Shown one piece after another: positions 59,456 through 64,000 of a stretch of DNA of 64,000 nt; position 1 is the first letter of the stretch, and the number at the start of each line of letters is the position of its first letter. The stretch lies in NCBI GenBank assembly GCA_008694505.1, contig VZDJ01007747.1:40652523-40716522 (forward strand), in the 5' to 3' direction. The position numbers and the translations under genes are program-made. The DNA is from Cyanoderma ruficeps. Taxonomy: Eukaryota > Chordata > Aves > Passeriformes > Timaliidae. The notes below the pieces were generated by a model that ran no database searches, was not told where the DNA came from, and saw nothing but the letters and a program-made list of their open reading frames with translations.

Positions 59456-60562
59456 GTATAAGTCCACTGTCAGGTGGGGTTTGCATTTCATGGATTGCTT
59501 TTTGGAAGCATGCCAATTATAACTTACCATTTTTTTTCCCATTTATCCTGTTTATTCTGTTAAAGGTAATTCAGAATGTACAAATGCACGTTGGATGTAA
59601 TTAGAAAAAAATGAGTAATTTTTATAGTACTGCTGCAGAGCCATCAGCCCATGCAGCAGTAGGCTGCACTGAAGTACTTGTGATTAGAAAGTTTTCATTT
59701 CCTCTGCTGTTGCAAAATTTCCCTCTGTATATTTCCAACTTTCAACACCTCTTTCCTGAATACACTTTAATCTTCAGTGTTGTCTACATTAATAGAAGGG
59801 GAAATGAAAGTTAGAGGAGGAAAAAAAAAAGCTTGTATGAAGTGTGAAACAAACCCAGTGTAATTTAACCAAGGAACAGTGAGGTAGAGGGTCTCCTGTG
59901 CTGCAGAGGGCTCTTTGTTCAAAGCACTGTGAAGTACCAGGCAAAAGCAGTTTTGGACTTGTAAGTGCAATCTGGCAAATTGTCTGAAATTCTCAGCAAT
60001 TGTCCTTTTTTAGCAAGTTCTGAGAAACAGGCCAAGTGCAGTGTTGGTGGTTTGGGTTTTTCTGTTAAGTTGAGACACTCTCTAATTCTGCAAGCACTTC
60101 CAGTTGCATTTTCATCTCTGTTAAACCATTCTCCAGTTTTATCAGGGGTGACTGAAAATGACTTTTCAAAGTAGTTGGGCTGATTTTACTCAAACTTTCC
60201 GGAGTGTTTGCTGCAGGTGAAGCTGCCTGCCCTCATCATCCACAGCTCATCTCTGCCTGCACACCAGAAGGGATTGGAAGGATGATGGTGGGAACTCTAG
60301 CTCTCACTGCAGGAGAAACCACAGTCTGGGGAGCATCCTCTGGAGTAGGAGCACAGGACAGTGTATTAAGAGCATTCTTCTCTTCTGCTCCCAGCAGGAT
60401 GAAGGACACTGAAACCAAACCACAATTAGGTACCACAGTTGATTATAAAAAGCCAATTTTCAAATACTGGAAAAAAGCAATAGTTTTCATCAAAGCAGTT
60501 GCAAAGTTGCAGCCTGTTTAATGCAAGCTTCTGCAAAAACACAGAATACAGCCTACCTACAG
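59456..60562. other. Non-coding stretch
   Basis: No gene is supported. A 105-codon plus-strand frame at 60,204-60,521 starts at a non-ATG codon and overlaps a minus-strand frame; no domain is recognised. No repeat was seen before the CR1 copy that follows. Confidence 0.5.
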
Positions 60563-60785
60563 AGGGTAGGTTTAGATGGGATATTAGGAAGGAATTCTTC
60601 ATAGTGAGGGTGGGGAGCCCCTGGCACAGGGTGCTCAGAGAAGCTGTGGCTGCCCCATCCCTGGAAGTGTCCAAGGTCAGGCTGGATGGGGCTTTGAGCA
60701 GCCTGGGACAGTGGAAGGGATCCCCCCCCATGGCAGTGGGTGTGAACGAGATAAGATGTCTTCCAGCTCAAACCATCCTGTGATT
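60563..60785 (+). mobile_element. CR1 LINE 3' region, about 220 bp
   Basis: The copy runs in order through GGGTAGGTTTAGATGGGATA, TTAGGAAGGAATTCTTCA, GTGAGGGTGGGGAGCCCCTG, GCTGTGGCTGCCCCATCCCT, GGTCAGGCTGGATGGGGCTT, GAGCAGCCTGGGACAGTGG and AAACCATCCTGTGATT. The end CATCCTGTGAT is one change from the CR1 terminal motif, so the 3' boundary is clear. It is 5'-truncated and non-coding. It belongs to a subfamily close to that of the copy at 19,180-19,635. Confidence 0.93.
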
Positions 60786-62627
60786 TACAATAAAATCTGG
60801 TGTTTTCCTAAGCCGATGAACCTGTTTCTGTCTCAGGTATGTGAGAAACAGAAGAGGCTGATGGCAAAACTCTGTTGCCACCCACTGTGACCCCCAGAGG
60901 GGTGCAATTCATGCTCCTCTTCAGGGGGATTCTCTCTGTGGGAATTGAGACTGGGCTGTGAGAGGTGAATTATTAAGAGGAAATTCACAACAGAGGCAGA
61001 AGTTCTGTGGTTTGTAGCAGCACAGAAATCACTTCTTTACCTTTATTGTGGAGCTGTTTTCCTAAAAAGTGTTATTATTTGTTTGCAGGCATTGAGCAGG
61101 ATTGTAGCAAATGAAAGCAGCAGCTTGTCTGTGAAAGGTACATGGCTTAGAGCAGCGTGTTGCTGTCATTATCTGTGCTATCAGGTGTCTGCACTTACAG
61201 CTGTCATGTAAGTGGGGTAAAAAAAAAAGGAGAAGCTGCTGTACTTGGGCTCTGCCTGTCACTTGTAGCTGAGGGTTTGGCAAATGATTTTTTTCCTTCA
61301 CTTAAAAAGAATTTTCAACTTATTTGAACCAAGTATCATTGTAAACAAGGAGTGGATGTATCAGAAGGGTTGTGGCTCCTGGGACTCCATCCTCTCTCCA
61401 TCCTGCTGCCCTGCTCCTCGTGGGTATGTGGCAGCATCTGGTGCTGCAGCTGCAGACAGCTGTGCTGTGCAGCTCCACATCCAAAAATGTTCGTCCCCAT
61501 TATTTTTCCTGGTGTTATTGACTGTTCAAACATGGCAGAGTTTTGGCCTCACAACACCTCGTGTCACAACGGATCTTCTATTTCCAGTGAACCTTAAAAT
61601 TTCCCAAGCAGAAAGAATTGTTCCTTTTTTGTTTTGGTTGGTGCTTTTTTGGGTTTTTTTAAGTGTTCACTCTGGAGGAATTTTAATAGCCTTGAACATC
61701 ACTCATACTCATATCATCAGGCTGACTGACAGTGGAAGAGGCTGGCACACTGAAGGCAGAACCAAGAGCAGTCTCTGAACAGTTGTGTGTCATGTCCCTG
61801 CACTTGGTGGAAGTGATGGCTTTAAGGGGCATTGCTGGGCACCCCTGTGTCTCTGGATTTGTACAAACACCCTCCTTTTTGGATGTAGATAAGATGCTTT
61901 CATGAGCAGCTCGTGAATAGCCAGCAGTAAAAATCAAAGGTAAATGGTCTGGAATGACAAAAAATGAGTTTTCTGTGTACCAGGTGCAACTGTGTGGCTG
62001 GAGCTGTTGCAAAGATGTCAGCTTGGGGCTTACAAGTAAAAAAGAGAAAATTAATTCTCTGAATTTTGTTTTTTGTTTTTGTTACTGTGCATTTGTTGTA
62101 TGTCTCCCTTACTGTCCCCCATGCCAGGCTGGTACTTCTGCAAGTATTTTAGAATTGCACTTGTTTTCCAGGCTTAGAAACTAGTTAGAAGTATATCATT
62201 TAACTCTGTGAGACAGTAACATAGGATTTGTTTTCTTTTGTAAACTTCTGTCAGGTCCCAGTGCCCCTAAGAGGAGAAATACAGTTTCCCAAACAAGTGC
62301 TCTTCACCATGGCCTGGGGTCATCCAAAAACTGTGTCAGATGAAGTCACAGATGCTGCCTGACGTGGGAGTGATGGCATAAGCAATGCATTGGTATCACT
62401 TTTGCAGTTAGGAAATTATGGAACAGTTTTATTGTGGTGTTGAAATACAGTATTAATCACTTTGCATTACTGGTACAGAATTTATCAGTCCAGTGTTTTA
62501 CTTGATTAATAGATAGGGCTTTGGCTTGCCTGTTTTTCAACAGTCTACTCTTGTTTGTCTCGACACAATTGGTTTTTATCACATTGGTGCACATCTGACA
62601 AAAAAAAAGGCGCTCCAGATCATTGGT

Positions 62628-62658
62628 GGCATTAGTCTGGCATTAGTCTGGCATTGTC
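62628..62658. repeat. 11-bp tandem repeat
   Basis: GGCATTAGTCT occurs twice in direct succession, followed by a shortened GGCATTGTCT. This is a small slippage array. Confidence 0.95.
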
Positions 62659-63692
62659 TTGCACTGCCTTTATTAAAACCCCCTTTGTCCTATTGTTGCT
62701 AAGTGATCTATCCATCTTAATATTTTCCTGATGTCTAAGCTACTGTCTGTTAATGGCATCCTAATGCATTCTGAATTGACATATTTCACATCATTTAAAC
62801 TCTGCTTACCTATTTATCATGCAGAGGTCGTAACTTAGTAAGTGAAAGTCACTCAGAGGATTTTTCTTTGCTATTTGTCTAATTTTCTGTCGCTACAAGG
62901 AAATTGCAGCTCTTCCACTCACTTATTGTACCGTTGTGATAAAGGCCCTTCCTCACTCTCGCATCCGATGCACAGAGGAGCTTTGTACATTTGATTTCCT
63001 TTTCCTCCATTTGTATCAGCCTGATGGGATATTAAAAACTGGGAGCAGGGATGTTTTGTGCAGCCGTTCCTGGCCCTGGGAGGAACAAAGATGACCTGGC
63101 TGGTGTGGCATCCATCCTTGCACAGGGAGACTATCAACTCAGTGCTTGCTGGGGCTGGGATTACGTGTCACTCAATCTTGTCAAAAATTCTATGAATATT
63201 CAATGAGGATTTTAATGTATTGTCATCAAGGAAGCAATTTCTGTGTAGTCATATTAAGCATGTTGTCATCTCTGCAGTTTAAATACATTGTTTTGCCCAT
63301 GAAGTGACCTTAGGCAATTTTAAAATGGTCTCGTTTTTTCTCCATTTGCTTTATACCAAATAAATTAGTTTTACCTAATAGGAAAGAAACTAATATGGAT
63401 CTAACACATTTGTATAGGGAGAAGCACATTTTAATAAATAATCAGGGTATTATTCTACGTGTCCCGGGATTTATCTTTCCCGCTTAACGCTTACACAGAA
63501 GGTTTGAGATATGGTCAGGTTGGCTGCAGTCAAGTTGTTCTCTAACCAAGGTTTCGTAATGAGTTCAGTTTTCAAAGGGGGGGCAGTTAATTTATCTCCC
63601 TCCTTGCACTGCTGATGATGTTTAAATCACTGCCTGCCTCATTGTTGTGTGTTTAGGTGTTGTTTAAGCTTCATTGCCCAGGCGAGGTTCTC

Positions 63693-63700
63693 ATTTGCAT
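63693..63700 (+). promoter_or_regulatory. POU octamer site
   Basis: ATTTGCAT is the consensus octamer bound by POU-domain factors (Oct family). It lies in a stretch free of low-complexity runs and near a CATTGCCCAGG word, so a regulatory element is plausible. An octamer by itself arises by chance about once per several tens of kilobases. Confidence 0.3.
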
Positions 63701-64000
63701 AGATGGTGTATGAGTGCATTTTGTTGGGGATGGATTATTGTAGGAAAACCAAATGGGTTCTACTAAAGTTAAGATTTTGAAGTTTGTTTTCTTGTGGACT
63801 TCCTAGATCGCAGTTTTTTTATAAGTGCATATCTCTGTACATAGTGAGAATATGAACACTGTTTTTTGGAGAGCAATGCTGTGATGATTCCTTATTCCAT
63901 ATGTCCTAAATAACGTATTTTTCTTCTGAAATCAGAACAAACTATTTCAGGATATACAGAATGTGGCATTTTAAACTAAAATGTGAACAGCAGGGCTTTG

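Larger units (their letters stand above)
60786..64000. other. Non-coding stretch to window end
   Basis: No gene is supported. A 164-codon plus-strand frame at 61,284-61,778 is the longest frame of the whole window. It begins ATGATTTTTTTCCTT but its peptide is a mix of Cys/Trp/Phe-rich parts with no domain, and the minus strand is also open across part of it, so I consider it chance. The segments 62,880-63,110 and 63,400-63,720 have few simple runs and several transcription-factor-like words and may be regulatory. Confidence 0.5.

Noticed and set aside
61284..61778. Longest open frame of the window, 164 codons, plus strand
   Set aside because: Its peptide has no recognisable domain or consistent composition and part of the other strand is open as well. 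One frame of this length is not surprising among six frames of 64 kb.
1..64000. CRISPR arrays, operons, phage or plasmid genes, tRNA/rRNA, endogenous retrovirus
   Set aside because: No array of spaced repeats, no dense co-directional coding, no recognisable tRNA B-box with fold, no LTR pair or retroviral domain was seen on either strand.

Overview
The window looks like ordinary vertebrate nuclear DNA, most probably from a bird. Seven stretches resemble CR1 retrotransposon 3' regions (four clear, three eroded), and the clear, complete ends finish in the CR1 terminal octamer family (ATTCTGTGAT or close variants). The rest is AT-rich and CpG-poor, with short A/T-rich low-complexity runs and modest microsatellites. 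There is no dense prokaryotic-style coding. Open frames on both strands are short, rarely begin with a well-placed ATG, and match no protein family I recognise, so I treat nearly all of them as chance. I cannot name the species or the chromosome.

The one clear functional landmark is a CpG island at about 23,575-24,290. It is preceded by a long polypurine tract (about 23,430-23,572). It contains GC boxes, three same-orientation ATTGG (inverted CCAAT) boxes exactly 31 bp apart, a GGC-rich stretch that would be 5' UTR, and a short ATG-containing segment ending in a plausible splice donor (ATGCAAG|GTGGGC, donor at 23,807). The simplest reading is a plus-strand promoter and first exon, with the following 40 kb as a long first intron. 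No convincing second exon is visible, so the gene cannot be identified. The sequence left of 23.4 kb would be upstream intergenic or regulatory DNA, or belong to a divergent transcript.

Layout: 1-23.4 kb, AT-rich non-coding DNA with three CR1 pieces, a GA microsatellite, a diverged 110-bp repeat pair (15.16 and 16.57 kb), and an RFX/X-box-like cluster near 1.1 kb. 23.4-24.45 kb, the promoter/CpG island. 24.45-64 kb, putative intron or intergenic DNA with four more CR1 pieces, A-rich runs, a near-perfect 38-nt hairpin (41.48 kb), an 89-bp tandem duplication (59.3 kb), a consensus-like X-box (49.2 kb), an octamer site (63.69 kb), and a few acceptor/donor pairs that could mark rare exons but are equally possible by chance.

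I found no CRISPR, operon, tRNA, rRNA, intact mobile element or endogenous retrovirus, and nothing I can defend as a new biological system. The most distinctive signal is the phased triple CCAAT promoter.
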